The notes below the pieces were generated by a model, which saw nothing but the letters and a program-made list of their open reading frames with translations, had not been told where the DNA came from and made no database searches. Shown one piece after another: positions 24,874 to 33,397 of a DNA stretch of 64,000 bases. Each line of letters opens with the position of its first letter. Within the stretch, counting starts at the first letter, position 1. This DNA comes from Kitasatospora mediocidica KCTC 9733 (GTDB taxonomy: Bacteria; Actinomycetota; Actinomycetes; Streptomycetales; Streptomycetaceae). A program made the translations under genes and the position numbers. The stretch lies in contig NZ_JQLN01000002.1 of the NCBI RefSeq assembly GCF_000744225.1, positions 124,001 through 188,000 of the forward strand, read 5' to 3'.

Positions 24874-27177
24874 TCACTGCGGGAGGCGGTCGGGGTCGTC
24901 CTCGTCCGGGGCTGGGGGTGAGGCGGTCGGGGTGCTGCTGGAGGTCGGCGGGGACGGGCGCGGTGGCGAGGGCTTGGCGGTGGTGGGTGATGGGCTGGTG
25001 GTCGGTGGGGACGGCCGGGTCGGGTTGGTCGGGTTGGTCGGGCTGGTCGGCGGCGCGGGCGGGGCCGGCGCTTCGGGGGAGGCCGGAGGGGTGGTCGGCG
25101 GGGTGGCCGGATCCGCGGTCGCTGTGCCGGAGGGCGTCGCGGTGGCAGGGTGGCCGGGCGTGCCGGTGGGGCTCGTCGGGGTGGTCGGCCGGTCGACGGC
25201 GGGCGGGTCGAAGCCGGTGACCGGGCGGTCCTTGAGCGCGGCCTTCATGTAGTCGGTCCAGATCTGCGCCGGAAAGCCGCCGCCGTTGACCCGGCCGCCG
25301 CCGGCCGCGCCGGAGAGCGAGACCTGGTTGCCGGTACCCGCCTGCTCGCCGAACATCGCCACCGAGGTCACCAACTCCGGTGTGTAGCCGACGAACCAGG
25401 CCGAGCGGTTGCCGTCCGTGGTCCCGGTCTTGCCGGCCACCGGCCGGTCCAGCGCCTTGGCCCGGTGGCCGGTCCCGCCCGGGTCCGACACCACGCCCCG
25501 GAGCATCGAGGTGACCTTGCGGGCGGTGTCCGGGCTGACCGCCTGCTTGACCTGAGGGGAGGGCAACGCGACGCCCGTGCCGCCCAGTTGGAGCGACTGC
25601 ACGATCCACGGGGTGATCTGCCGCCCGTCGTTGTCGAGTGTCGCGTAGACGCCCGCCATGTCCAGCACGCTGGGTGTCGAGACGCCCAGCGGTAGCGCCG
25701 GCTCCGCGCGCAACTCCCCGGTGCCGTCCGGCAGTCCGAGCGCGACGGCGGTGTCGCGGACGGTCGACAGGCCGGTGTCCTGGGCGAGTTGGGCGAAGGC
25801 GGAGTTCACCGACCAGCTGGTGGCCTGTTGCAGGGTGACCGGGCCGAAGCTGCGGTCGTCCTCGTTCGGCGGTGCGTACGGCGGCTTCGCCGTGCCGCCG
25901 CGGACCGGGCGGCCGCTGGTGCCGTCGTAGCCGGTGGCGGCGTCGATGGTGCGGCCGTCCTGGGTCTTGGCGCCGCTCTCCAGGGCGGCCGCGAGCGCGA
26001 TCGCCTTGAACGTCGAACCGGCTTGGTAGTCACGGCGGTTGGCGTTGTCGACGTAGTGCGCGGTGTAGTCGGTGCCGCCGTAGAGGGCGAGGAGGGCGCC
26101 GGTCTTCGGGTCCACCGAGACCGCGCCGGCCTGCACGTCGGCGTCCTTGTCGCGGCGGTCCGGGGCGAGGCGGTCGGTCAGTTGGCGCGCGACGGCGGTG
26201 GTCAGGTCCTGCTGGCGGGCCGGGTCGATGCTGAGGGTGATCCGGTAGCCGCCGCGGGCCAGCGCGGCCTCGTCGACGACGCCCTGCGCGAGCAGCGAGC
26301 GCTTGGCGGCCTCGACCAGATAGCCGGCCTGGCCGGACAGTCCCGGGGTGCTCTGCGGCTTCAGGACCTCGGGGAAGGTGGCCCTGGCGCGGTCGTCCGC
26401 GGAGAGCCAGTGCTCCTGGACCATGGCGTCCAGCACGTAGTTCCAGCGCGCCTTGGCGCCGCGCTCGCCGGCCGGGCCGGCCGTCGAGACGTCGTACGCG
26501 CTGGGCGCGTTGAGCAGGGCGGCGAGGTAGGCGCCCTGGGCGGGGTTCAGCCGGTCCGCGTCGATCCCGAAGTAGGCCTGGGCCGCTGCCTGGATGCCGT
26601 ACGCCCCGCGCCCGTAGTAGGTGGTGTTGAGGTAGTCGGCGAGGATCTCGTCCTTGGAGAGCGTGGCGTCCACCTTCAGCGCGATGAACAGTTCGCGCAC
26701 CTTACGGCTGACGGTCTGCTGCTGGGTGAGGTAGGCGTTCTTGACGTACTGCTGGGTGATCGTCGAGCCGCCCTGGGCGCCCTGACCGGTGGCGGTGCTC
26801 CAGGCCGCGCGGACCAGGGCCTTCGGGTTGACCGCGCCCTCCTGGTAGAAGGAGCGGTCCTCGGCGGCGAGGACGGCGTGCCGGGCGTCGGGCGAGACCT
26901 TGTCCAGCGGGACGCTCTGGCGGTTGGTCCGGCCGGTCTGCGCGATCACCGTGCCGTCCCGGTAGAGCCAGGTGTTGCTCTGCGCGGTGGCGGTCGCGTG
27001 TGCGTCGGGGACCTGGACGACGGCGACGCCGAGGGCGAAGAGGCCGATCCCGAGCAGCAGGGTGGCGAGGGTGCCGAAGAGGGCGAACCGCCAGGTCGGG
27101 ACGAGTCGGCGCCAGCCGGTGCGGCGCGGTCGGTTGCGCGGCCGGTTGCGTGGTCGGCGGAGCGTGAGTCGGGGCAC
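24874..27177 (-). CDS. Bifunctional penicillin-binding protein (class A)
   Basis: Peptidoglycan glycosyltransferase/transpeptidase, 767 residues. A basic N-terminus (RRPRNRPRNRPRR) is followed by one membrane anchor. The GT51 domain has AAEDRSFYQEGAVN with the catalytic glutamate, and GGSTITQQYVKNAYL. The transpeptidase domain has SxxK (GSTFKAI), SxN (SWSVNSAF) and KTG (VAGKTGTTDG). The last 150 residues are a Pro/Thr/Ser-rich tail encoded by degenerate repeats. GTG 27177 is preferred (AGGAAAGG upstream); the longest frame begins at a TTG at 27246, and its first codons run through a 12-bp tandem repeat. It resembles PonA-type PBPs. Confidence 0.93.
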   Translation of the reverse strand: MPRLTLRRPRNRPRNRPRRTGWRRLVPTWRFALFGTLATLLLGIGLFALGVAVVQVPDAHATATAQSNTWLYRDGTVIAQTGRTNRQSVPLDKVSPDARHAVLAAEDRSFYQEGAVNPKALVRAAWSTATGQGAQGGSTITQQYVKNAYLTQQQTVSRKVRELFIALKVDATLSKDEILADYLNTTYYGRGAYGIQAAAQAYFGIDADRLNPAQGAYLAALLNAPSAYDVSTAGPAGERGAKARWNYVLDAMVQEHWLSADDRARATFPEVLKPQSTPGLSGQAGYLVEAAKRSLLAQGVVDEAALARGGYRITLSIDPARQQDLTTAVARQLTDRLAPDRRDKDADVQAGAVSVDPKTGALLALYGGTDYTAHYVDNANRRDYQAGSTFKAIALAAALESGAKTQDGRTIDAATGYDGTSGRPVRGGTAKPPYAPPNEDDRSFGPVTLQQATSWSVNSAFAQLAQDTGLSTVRDTAVALGLPDGTGELRAEPALPLGVSTPSVLDMAGVYATLDNDGRQITPWIVQSLQLGGTGVALPSPQVKQAVSPDTARKVTSMLRGVVSDPGGTGHRAKALDRPVAGKTGTTDGNRSAWFVGYTPELVTSVAMFGEQAGTGNQVSLSGAAGGGRVNGGGFPAQIWTDYMKAALKDRPVTGFDPPAVDRPTTPTSPTGTPGHPATATPSGTATADPATPPTTPPASPEAPAPPAPPTSPTNPTNPTRPSPPTTSPSPTTAKPSPPRPSPPTSSSTPTASPPAPDEDDPDRLPQ
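25019..25050. repeat. 9-bp tandem repeat in the PBP tail
   Basis: GTCGGGTTG twice, GTCGGGCTG once, then a partial copy; it encodes the SPTNPTNPT part of the proline/threonine-rich C-terminal tail on the minus strand. Likely variable in length between strains. Confidence 0.7.
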
Positions 27178-27206
27178 GGGGGTGGAGCCTTTCCTGCGAG
27201 CCCTGG

Positions 27207-27231
27207 GTCGGTCGCTCAGTCGGTCGCTCAG
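27207..27231. repeat. 12-bp tandem repeat upstream of the PBP gene
   Basis: Two exact copies of GTCGGTCGCTCA plus the start of a third, in the leader region of the minus-strand PBP gene. If the alternative TTG start were used it would encode RLSDRLSDR. Confidence 0.7.
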
Positions 27232-27335
27232 TCGGACGAGAGGCAAAGTGTTGGCAAAGGGAGGGGACCGTGCCAGCGTGCCGGGCGGCTTTGCCGGACG
27301 GTAGGGACTTATGTCCCGCTTTGCGGCGGAGGTGC

Positions 27336-28337
27336 GTGATCGGGCGATTGCTCCTGGTTAGGGTGGGTGTCGATGTCCGCCACCGAATCGCGGCCGACCT
27401 GCCGCCCCCGCCGCCTTCCTGCCTGTGCTGCCGATCGCCGGGGCGGTCACCGGTGATCCCCGGCGGGAGCCGGCTGCTGCGGCTCGGCGGCGCACCGCTG
27501 CACGTGGTGTGCGAGGGCAGTGGGCCGGTCTGCGTCCTGACCAGCGGGCTCGGCGGCGTCTGGTTCGACTGGGACCGGGTGGCGGCGCTGCTCGTCCCGC
27601 ACCGCACCGTCGTCCGCTTCGACCGCCCCGGCCACGGCCTCAGCGCTCCCGCGCCCGGGCGCGGGAGCGGAAGCGGGCACGCCGTGGCGCCGGCGCAGCT
27701 GCTCGTCCGGGAGGCGGACCGGATCCGGCAGGTCCTGGACGCGCTCGGCCTGCCCGGCCCGTGCACCGTCGCCGGGCACTCGCTCGCGGCCTTCCACGTC
27801 GAGGCCTTCGCCCGGCTGCACCCCGCGCGCGTCGCGGGCCTGGTGCTGCTCGACGGCAGCACCGAACCCGCGCCGCGCCCGCGTCCGCTGCCCGCCGTCC
27901 GGGCCGCCACGGCCCGGGCGACCGGCCGAGTGCTCACCGCCGCCGCGGTGCCCTACCTGGCCGGACCGGCCGGCCGGCGGCTGGTGGTGCGGTACGCCAC
28001 CGTGCTGGGCCACGACCCGGCGCCCGCGGCGCTGGTCCGCCGCTGTTACCGCCCCGGCCGGGCGCTGACCGCGGCGCTGCTGGAGAACACCCACTACCTG
28101 GACATCGCCGCCCAGCTCGCCGAGCTGCGCACCCGGGCGCCGCTGCCGGACGTTCCCGTCACGGTGCTGGCCGCCTACGACCGCAGCGGCTCGCGGCGCG
28201 CGCTGGACTGGCTGCGACGCCAGGAGCGGCTGGCCGAGCTGCTCGGCGGGACGCTGCGCACGGCCGCCCCGGCCGGGCACCTGCTGATGCTGGACCGTCC
28301 GGAGGCGGTGGCGGCCGCGGTGCTCGACACGCGGTGA
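27336..28337 (+). CDS. Alpha/beta hydrolase
   Basis: Alpha/beta hydrolase, up to 333 residues. The core starts near GSRLLRLGGAPLHVVCEG. It has the oxyanion region TSGLGGVWFDWDRV, RFDRPGHGLSAP, the nucleophile elbow VAGHSLAAFHVE, and a late histidine in APAGHLLML. The N-terminal 40 residues before this core look unstructured (Pro/Cys-rich). GTG 27336 has GGAGG only 3 bases away, and GTG 27453 would give just the conserved core, so the start is uncertain. It converges with the sensor-kinase gene 15 bp further on. No substrate is evident. Confidence 0.75.
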   Translation: MIGRLLLVRVGVDVRHRIAADLPPPPPSCLCCRSPGRSPVIPGGSRLLRLGGAPLHVVCEGSGPVCVLTSGLGGVWFDWDRVAALLVPHRTVVRFDRPGHGLSAPAPGRGSGSGHAVAPAQLLVREADRIRQVLDALGLPGPCTVAGHSLAAFHVEAFARLHPARVAGLVLLDGSTEPAPRPRPLPAVRAATARATGRVLTAAAVPYLAGPAGRRLVVRYATVLGHDPAPAALVRRCYRPGRALTAALLENTHYLDIAAQLAELRTRAPLPDVPVTVLAAYDRSGSRRALDWLRRQERLAELLGGTLRTAAPAGHLLMLDRPEAVAAAVLDTR

Positions 28338-28352
28338 GCGGTGGCCTTGGGC

Positions 28353-29600
28353 TCAGTCGAGGCCGGGGTTGGAGGTGGAGGTGGGGGCGGGATCGAGGCC
28401 CGGGTGTGGCGCTGCCGGTACCCGGTCCAGCGGCAGCCAGAGGCGGACCGCGAAGCCGCCGTCCGACACCGGCTCGGCGCTGATCGTCCCGTCCAGCAGG
28501 GCGGCCCGCTCGCGCAGGCCCACCAGGCCGTGCAGTCCGCCGGGCAGTTCGGGGCGCTCGGCCCGCTGGTTCGGCGCGGCGTTATGTACGCAGACCCGCA
28601 GGAAGTCGGTGCCGATCTGCACCAGCACGTCGGTCCGCGCGCCGGGCGCGTGCTTGCGGACGTTGGTCAGCGCCTCCTGCACGGTGCGGTACGCGGTGCG
28701 CTCGACGGGCTCCGGCAGGGTGCGCTGCGTCTCGCCCTCGATCCGCAGGGTGGCGTCCACCTCGGCCGCGGCCACCAGGCGGGGCAGGTCCGACAGCCGG
28801 GGCTGCGGGACCAGCTCGGTGGGACCGGCGCCGGCGGCGCGCAGCACCAGGATCATGCTGCGCAGCTCCTCCAGGGTCGCCACCGCCAGCCTGCGCAGTG
28901 TCCCCGCGACCTCCTTGACCTGCGGATCCTTGGTGGTCACCTGGAGCGCCCCGGCCTGCACGGCGATCAGGCCCGCCTGGTGCGAGACCACGTCGTGCAT
29001 CTCGCGGGCGATCCGGGCGCGCTCCTCGGCGATCACGGTCTTGGCGTACAGAGCGCGCTCGTGGTCGCGCAGCACGGCCAGCTCGGCGACCCGTTCGGAG
29101 AGGTCCATCCGGGTCTGCGCCAGCAGACCGAGCACCACCGGCCCGATGCCCAGCATCGCCGCGTAGATGAGGCGTTGGACGATGTCGCTGACCGTCTCCT
29201 GTCCGAACGCGGTGATCGGCCAGGGCAGGAAGCTGCCGGTCGCCACGGCGAGCGCGACCAGCCCCTTCTGCCAGGCCGGGCGTCTCGTCCCGGCCACCGT
29301 GAAGGCCGCGATCATGGCGGCGATCAGCGCATTGCCCGCGTACAGCCCCGGCATGGTGGCCAGCAGCACGGTCATCGGGAACCGTCGCCGCACCACCAGG
29401 ACGACCGCCGCCAGCAGCGACACCAGGAAGTGCCAGTCGCGCGGCGGCGGGAAGTTCAGCAGCGCGTCGAGACCGGCCGTGACCACCAGCGCCAGGTCCA
29501 CGACCCACGCGTGCCACCACCGCTGCGGACACCACACCCGGCGGACCAGCCGCACGGCCCGGCCGCCGCCGCCCGGGGTCGGCTCTGTCTGCCTGGGCAT
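28353..29600 (-). CDS. Orphan two-component sensor histidine kinase (NarL-system type)
   Basis: HisKA_3-type kinase, 415 residues. Four to five membrane helices lie between residues 30 and 160. A dimerisation/phosphoacceptor helix follows (RARIAREMHDVVSHQAG, histidine in EMHDVVSH). The C-terminal ATPase is degenerate but recognisable (RTVQEALTNVRKHAPGA for the N box, GLHGLVGLRERAALL for the G box). No response-regulator gene is adjacent, which is unusual because kinases of this class are normally paired with a NarL/LuxR regulator. The signal is unknown. Confidence 0.9.
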   Translation of the reverse strand: MPRQTEPTPGGGGRAVRLVRRVWCPQRWWHAWVVDLALVVTAGLDALLNFPPPRDWHFLVSLLAAVVLVVRRRFPMTVLLATMPGLYAGNALIAAMIAAFTVAGTRRPAWQKGLVALAVATGSFLPWPITAFGQETVSDIVQRLIYAAMLGIGPVVLGLLAQTRMDLSERVAELAVLRDHERALYAKTVIAEERARIAREMHDVVSHQAGLIAVQAGALQVTTKDPQVKEVAGTLRRLAVATLEELRSMILVLRAAGAGPTELVPQPRLSDLPRLVAAAEVDATLRIEGETQRTLPEPVERTAYRTVQEALTNVRKHAPGARTDVLVQIGTDFLRVCVHNAAPNQRAERPELPGGLHGLVGLRERAALLDGTISAEPVSDGGFAVRLWLPLDRVPAAPHPGLDPAPTSTSNPGLD

Positions 29601-29771
29601 CGTGCCACTCCTGTCCCTCGCGAAGTCCTGCGCGACGCTACCTCAAGCGGCGGCGGGGGCCGGTGCGGCTGGAGGGGGCTGGGGCGGACGAGTGCAAGAT
29701 CGTCGGGCGGTGGTGGCGCTGGAGCGTGAACCTGGAGATGGGGGTTCCGGGTTGCACGCACGCGACAGGCG

Positions 29772-30446
29772 GTGGTGACCGTGCGGCGAAGGACCGCGGC
29801 AGTGCTGACTTTTCCCGTGATCGTGCTGGTGGCGTGCGGGACATCCGGCGGCAAGCCCGTCGCGCCCGCAGCGGCATCCTCCGCGTCCGCGACGGTCGCG
29901 GCCCCGTCCTCCTCCGCAGCCGGTCCGGCCACGGTGACCGTCACCGCGGCTCAGCCCTCCGCAACGGTGACGGTCACCCCGACGGCGACTTCCACGGTCA
30001 TACCTACGCCGACCGTGCCCGATAGTGCTTCCGCTGTGGTGGGCGCGTACTTCGCGGCGATCAACTCGCACGACTACGCGACCGCCTGGTCCCTCGGCGG
30101 GGAGAACTTGAGCCCGTCCTACTCCGCGTTCGTGGCCGGCTTCGCGGACACGGTTCGGGATGACGTGCAGATCGTCGGCGTGTCCGGCTCGGCTGTGTCC
30201 GTCCGTCTCACCGCCACGCTGGCCTCCGGTGGGACGCAGGTGTACGCCGGGACGTACGACGTCGGCAACGGTGTCATCACCAGTGCGAGCGTGACCGCCG
30301 TCGCCACGCCCTCGAGGTCGGAAACGGGTGTCCGGGCGGGGGAGTTCTGCAGCCACCTGGGAGCGACCACGACTGCCGTGGACGGCAAGTCGGTGGTCTG
30401 TAGCACCACATCGACCGACCCCGAGCCACGCTGGCGGTCGCGGTAG
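29772..30446 (+). CDS. Predicted lipoprotein with C-terminal RAGEFC motif
   Basis: A 224-residue exported protein without a recognised family. A short basic N-terminus (VRRRTAAVL) leads into a hydrophobic stretch and lipobox (VLVACG). A Ser/Thr/Pro-rich linker (about 25-85) precedes a roughly 90-residue globular part with the NTF2-like opening VVGAYFAAINSHDYATAWSLGG. The C-terminus RAGEFCSHLG...DGKSVVC...RW has two cysteines 17 apart. The same C-terminal motif ends the convergent neighbour at 30488. The start is GTG 29772 or one of the GTGs at 29775 and 29781. It is probably a surface-anchored protein of unknown role. Confidence 0.6.
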   Translation: MVTVRRRTAAVLTFPVIVLVACGTSGGKPVAPAAASSASATVAAPSSSAAGPATVTVTAAQPSATVTVTPTATSTVIPTPTVPDSASAVVGAYFAAINSHDYATAWSLGGENLSPSYSAFVAGFADTVRDDVQIVGVSGSAVSVRLTATLASGGTQVYAGTYDVGNGVITSASVTAVATPSRSETGVRAGEFCSHLGATTTAVDGKSVVCSTTSTDPEPRWRSR

Positions 30447-30487
30447 CCGCCACGGCGGGCACGGGCCGGTCGCCGGGCGCGGTGCGT

Positions 30488-31118
30488 TCAGTAGTCCCAG
30501 TGTTCGCGGCCGCTGATCAGCTTGCAGGTGATGGTGCGGTGCTGGGCGTCGAGGGTGGAGAGGCCGGCGTCGGCGTTGGGGCAGAACTCGCCGGCGCGGT
30601 AGTAGTTGCCGCTCGGCGCCATGATGATTCCCGGTGGCGCGGCGGCCGGGGCCGTCGGGGTGGTGTCGGCGCCGCTGGTCCCGCCGCTGCCGCCGGTGGT
30701 GGTGCTCGCGGTGGTGTGGGACGGGGTGGGGGTCGGCTTTCTGGGGGCGGGGGTCGGCGGCGGGGTGGTCGGCCGGGGGGCTGCGGCGGTGGTCGGGGCC
30801 TGGGTCGGTATCGCCGGTATGGCTGCGGGTGCGGTGCTGGGTGCGGTGCTGGGCGCGGGGCGGGTGCGGCGGTGGTCGGGGTGCGGTGGTGGGTGGGGCC
30901 TTCGGGGAGGCGGGGGTGGAGGCGGTGACGGTCTTCGCCGTGTCGCTCTTGTCGCTGCCGAAGGCGGCGCCGCAGCTGCCGATCAGGACCAGCCCGCCGA
31001 CGATCCCGAGGAAGACCTTCGCGCCCTTGGGCATGCCGGGCCGGCGCGGCGGCGGGCCGACCGGCGTCGTCCACTGCGGCTGGAAGCTGGGCTTGGGGGG
31101 CTTCGGGGGCTTCGTCAC
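30488..31118 (-). CDS. Membrane-anchored Pro/Thr-rich protein, apparent frameshift
   Basis: Two frames together make one plausible protein of about 210 residues. The 5' part from GTG 31118 (GGAG upstream) encodes a Pro-rich cytoplasmic start (TKPPKPPKPSFQPQW), then one membrane helix (AKVFLGIVGGLVLIGSCGAAFG). The 3' part, in another frame, gives a Thr/Pro-rich stalk and then YYRAGEFCPNADAGLSTLD...TITC...HWDY before TGA 30488-30490. The total length is 3n+1, so a single-base indel lies in the G/C-rich run around 30840-30900. This may be a true mutation or a sequencing error. The C-terminal module matches that of the convergent lipoprotein. Confidence 0.55.
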
Positions 31119-31230
31119 GGCTGCTCCGGCGGGAGAGGAGGGCTGGGTGGTGCGTGCAGCCTGGCAGCGCCGCCGTCGATGGGTGGGCGGTGTGATCAAC
31201 CCGTTACGGACCGGTGTGCGCCGGAAACGA

Positions 31231-31266
31231 CTTCGGGCTCCCCCGCCGAAGCGGAGGAGCCCGAAG
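31231..31266 (-). terminator. Terminator of the first tRNA-Lys gene
   Basis: An 11-bp perfect stem CTTCGGGCTCC / GGAGCCCGAAG, 8 bases beyond the tRNA 3' end on the minus strand. Confidence 0.75.
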
Positions 31267-31273
31267 TCTGTTG

Positions 31274-31347
31274 TGCGCCGCCAGGGACTCGAACCCCGGA
31301 CCCGCTGATTAAGAGTCAGCTGCTCTAACCAACTGAGCTAGCGGCGC
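31274..31347 (-). tRNA. tRNA-Lys (anticodon CTT)
   Basis: A complete 74-nt cloverleaf on the minus strand. The acceptor stem is GCGCCGC/GCGGCGC, the D arm GCTC...GAGC, and the anticodon stem-loop GCTGA-CTCTTAA-TCAGC with anticodon CTT. The T arm contains TTCGAGT, and the discriminator base is A. The 3' CCA is not encoded. It is identical to the copy at 34799-34872. Confidence 0.95.
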
Positions 31348-31443
31348 CTGTTCAACGCGGAGAACATTACCTGATCAGCGGCGGAACTCCGAATCGGTTG
31401 CTGGGGCCGCCGACCCGCGGGCCGGACGCGGCGGCGCCGGCGC

Positions 31444-32088
31444 TCAGTGGTCGGCGGCCAGCCGGAGGCCGAAGGCGATGATCGCGGTGCCGGTGATCCG
31501 GTCCAGCACCCTGCGGGCGGACGGGCGTTGAAGTCGCGCCCGGAGCGCCTGGGCGAAGCCGACCAGGACGGTCGACCAGAGCAGGCCCAGCGTGACGTGC
31601 ACGCAGGTCAGCAGCACGCCGGTGGTGAAGTGCGGTGCCCCGGCCGGGATGAACTGCGGCAGGACGGCGACGTAGAAAACGCCGACCTTGGGGTTGAGCA
31701 GGTTGGTCAGGGTGCCCTGGCGCCAGCCGGCCGACCAGGAGTCCGGGTCGGAGGTCGGCGCCTCGTCGGTTGGGGTGGTGGTGTCGGCGGGGACGCGCTG
31801 CCGGGTGTTCCAGAGCATCCGGGCGCCCATCCAGAGCAGGTAGCAGGCGCCGCCCAGCCGCAGGGCGTCATAGCCGAGACGGGAGGCGGTGAGCAGGGCG
31901 GTCACGCCGAGCGAGGTGAGGGAGCCCCAGAGCAGCGTGCCGGTCTGGATGCCCAGGACGACACCCCAGGCCCGGCGGCGCCGGCCGAGTGCGGCGGTGC
32001 GCAGGATGAGCGCGGTGTCCAGGCCGGGGGTGAGCGTGAGGAGTCCCACGACCAGGGCGAAGGAGCACAGTGCGGTGGTGAGGGTCAT
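31444..32088 (-). CDS. LysE/RhtB family amino-acid exporter
   Basis: Six-helix exporter of 214 residues. LLTLTPGLDTALILRTAALG is the family's TM1 signature (TPGP-like, here TPGLD), LRLGGACYLLWMGARML lies in TM3, and NPKVGVFYVAVLPQFIP in TM4. It probably exports an amino acid or homoserine-lactone-like compound. It stands between a tRNA and a PfpI-family gene on the same strand (129-bp gap). No LysR partner is adjacent. Confidence 0.9.
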   Translation of the reverse strand: MTLTTALCSFALVVGLLTLTPGLDTALILRTAALGRRRRAWGVVLGIQTGTLLWGSLTSLGVTALLTASRLGYDALRLGGACYLLWMGARMLWNTRQRVPADTTTPTDEAPTSDPDSWSAGWRQGTLTNLLNPKVGVFYVAVLPQFIPAGAPHFTTGVLLTCVHVTLGLLWSTVLVGFAQALRARLQRPSARRVLDRITGTAIIAFGLRLAADH

Positions 32089-32217
32089 GGATCGTCAGGC
32101 TATCCAGGCGGGGTCCGGCCGGCCCGGGTGGGTGGCCCGCCTGCCCGAAGTCGGGCAGGCAGACCGGCGGTTCGCGAAGCGGGAGACGGGGGAGACGGGA
32201 GGCGGGGGAGGCAGGAT

Positions 32218-32784
32218 TCAGGAGGCCGGGGCCTTGGTCCGCAGGATCTCGATGAACGCGCGCAGCCAGGCGGGGTGGTCCGGCCAGGCGCGGGCGGAGA
32301 CCAGGACGCCGTCCACGACCGCCTCGCCGTCCTGGTAGGTGCCGCCGGCCGCGGCGACGTCCGGCTCCAGCGCGGGGTAGGCGGCGGTCCGGCGTCCGGT
32401 CAGCACGCCGGCCGCGGCGGTGATCTGCGGTCCGTGGCAGATCTGCGCGACCGGCTTCTCGGCGCCGAAGAAGTGCTGGACGATGCGCTGGAGTTCGGCG
32501 TTGTTGCGCAGGTACTCGGGGGCCCGGCCGCCGGGGATGACGAGTGCCGCGTAGTCGGCCGGGTCGACGTCCGCGAAGGCGAGGTCGGCCGGCCAGGTGT
32601 AGCCGGGCTTCTCGGTGTAGGTGTCGAAGCCGTCCTCGAAGTCGTGGACCACGAACTGCAGCTTCTTCTTCGCCGGTGCCGCGATGTCGACCTGGTAGCC
32701 CTCCTCGCGCAGCCGCTGGTAGGGGTAGAACACCTCCAACGACTCCGCCGCGTCCCCGGTGACGAGCAGGATCTTCACAGCCAT
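32218..32784 (-). CDS. DJ-1/PfpI family protein
   Basis: A 188-residue class I glutamine-amidotransferase-like protein. The nucleophile elbow is VAQICHGPQ with the reactive cysteine, the partner glutamate is in TGDAAESLEVFYP, and ALVIPGGRAPEYLRNN is typical of the PfpI/YhbO subgroup. Members act as deglycases, glyoxalases or stress proteins; the activity here is not known. ATG 32784 was chosen (GAGG just upstream, family-like AVKILLVTGD start) over the longer frame at 32814. Confidence 0.88.
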   Translation of the reverse strand: MAVKILLVTGDAAESLEVFYPYQRLREEGYQVDIAAPAKKKLQFVVHDFEDGFDTYTEKPGYTWPADLAFADVDPADYAALVIPGGRAPEYLRNNAELQRIVQHFFGAEKPVAQICHGPQITAAAGVLTGRRTAAYPALEPDVAAAGGTYQDGEAVVDGVLVSARAWPDHPAWLRAFIEILRTKAPAS

Positions 32785-32915
32785 GGTTCGGCCTCGATTC
32801 TGATGCGTAGTCAACTCTGGTCTCCGGCACCGATCAAGGCGTGCCGGGGACCAACCTGACGCACCGGCGGCCGCTGCGCAACGGGGCGCGCGCGGGGGTC
32901 GCGCGCGGGCGGCGG

Positions 32916-33368
32916 CTACAGCGCGTCGTAGATGCCCGCCAGTCGCCGCAGGACGTCGGTGGCCGCGTCGAGCGTGCTGGTGTCGATGTGGCCGAGAGCC
33001 TCGGACAGCGCGTCGGCCAGGGCCTGTTGGCGTTCGTCGTGGCGTCCGCGTCCGGTCGCGGTGAGGGTGACGAGGACGGAGCGTTTGTCGCTCGTGTGGC
33101 GTTCGCGGGTGACGTAGCCGGCCTCGGCGAGTCCGTTGACCAGCTGGGTGGTCGCCGCGCCGGTGGTCTCGGTCCGGGCGGCCAGCTGGTTGACGGGCAG
33201 CGGGCCGTCCTCGGCGAGCACCCGCAGGGCGCGGGCGTGGGTGAGCGAGAGGGCGCCGGGCGTGCGGGTGGCGCGGCCGCGCAGCCGTGCGTCGGCGGCG
33301 CTGAGGCTGTACGCGGCGCGGGCCAGCTGGTCGAGGGCGCGGGGGCGGTCCGGTTCGGCGTCGGTCAC
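32916..33368 (-). CDS. MarR family transcriptional regulator
   Basis: Winged-helix repressor of 150 residues from GTG 33368, which has AGGAG 6 bases upstream. SLTHARALRVLAEDGPLPVNQLA forms the first helices, ETTGAATTQLVNGLAEAGYVTR the recognition helix, and RHTSDKRSVLVTLTATGR the wing with its D-x-R. A perfect palindrome overlapping the promoter region at 33414-33440 lies between it and the divergent hydrolase gene, so it most likely regulates itself and that hydrolase. Confidence 0.9.
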   Translation of the reverse strand: MTDAEPDRPRALDQLARAAYSLSAADARLRGRATRTPGALSLTHARALRVLAEDGPLPVNQLAARTETTGAATTQLVNGLAEAGYVTRERHTSDKRSVLVTLTATGRGRHDERQQALADALSEALGHIDTSTLDAATDVLRRLAGIYDAL

Positions 33369-33397
33369 GGGGTCTCCTGGGGGCCGGTGAGGCGGGC

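Noticed and set aside
25019..25050. Possible CRISPR-like repeat
   Set aside because: Short in-frame 9-bp coding repeats with no spacers; simply the proline/threonine tail of the PBP. No CRISPR array or cas gene was seen anywhere.
29643..31199. 518-residue minus-strand open frame spanning two genes
   Set aside because: Only its first part (from 31118) is protein-like; the rest is an Arg/His/Pro-rich shadow of the plus-strand lipoprotein and of the real third-frame C-terminus.
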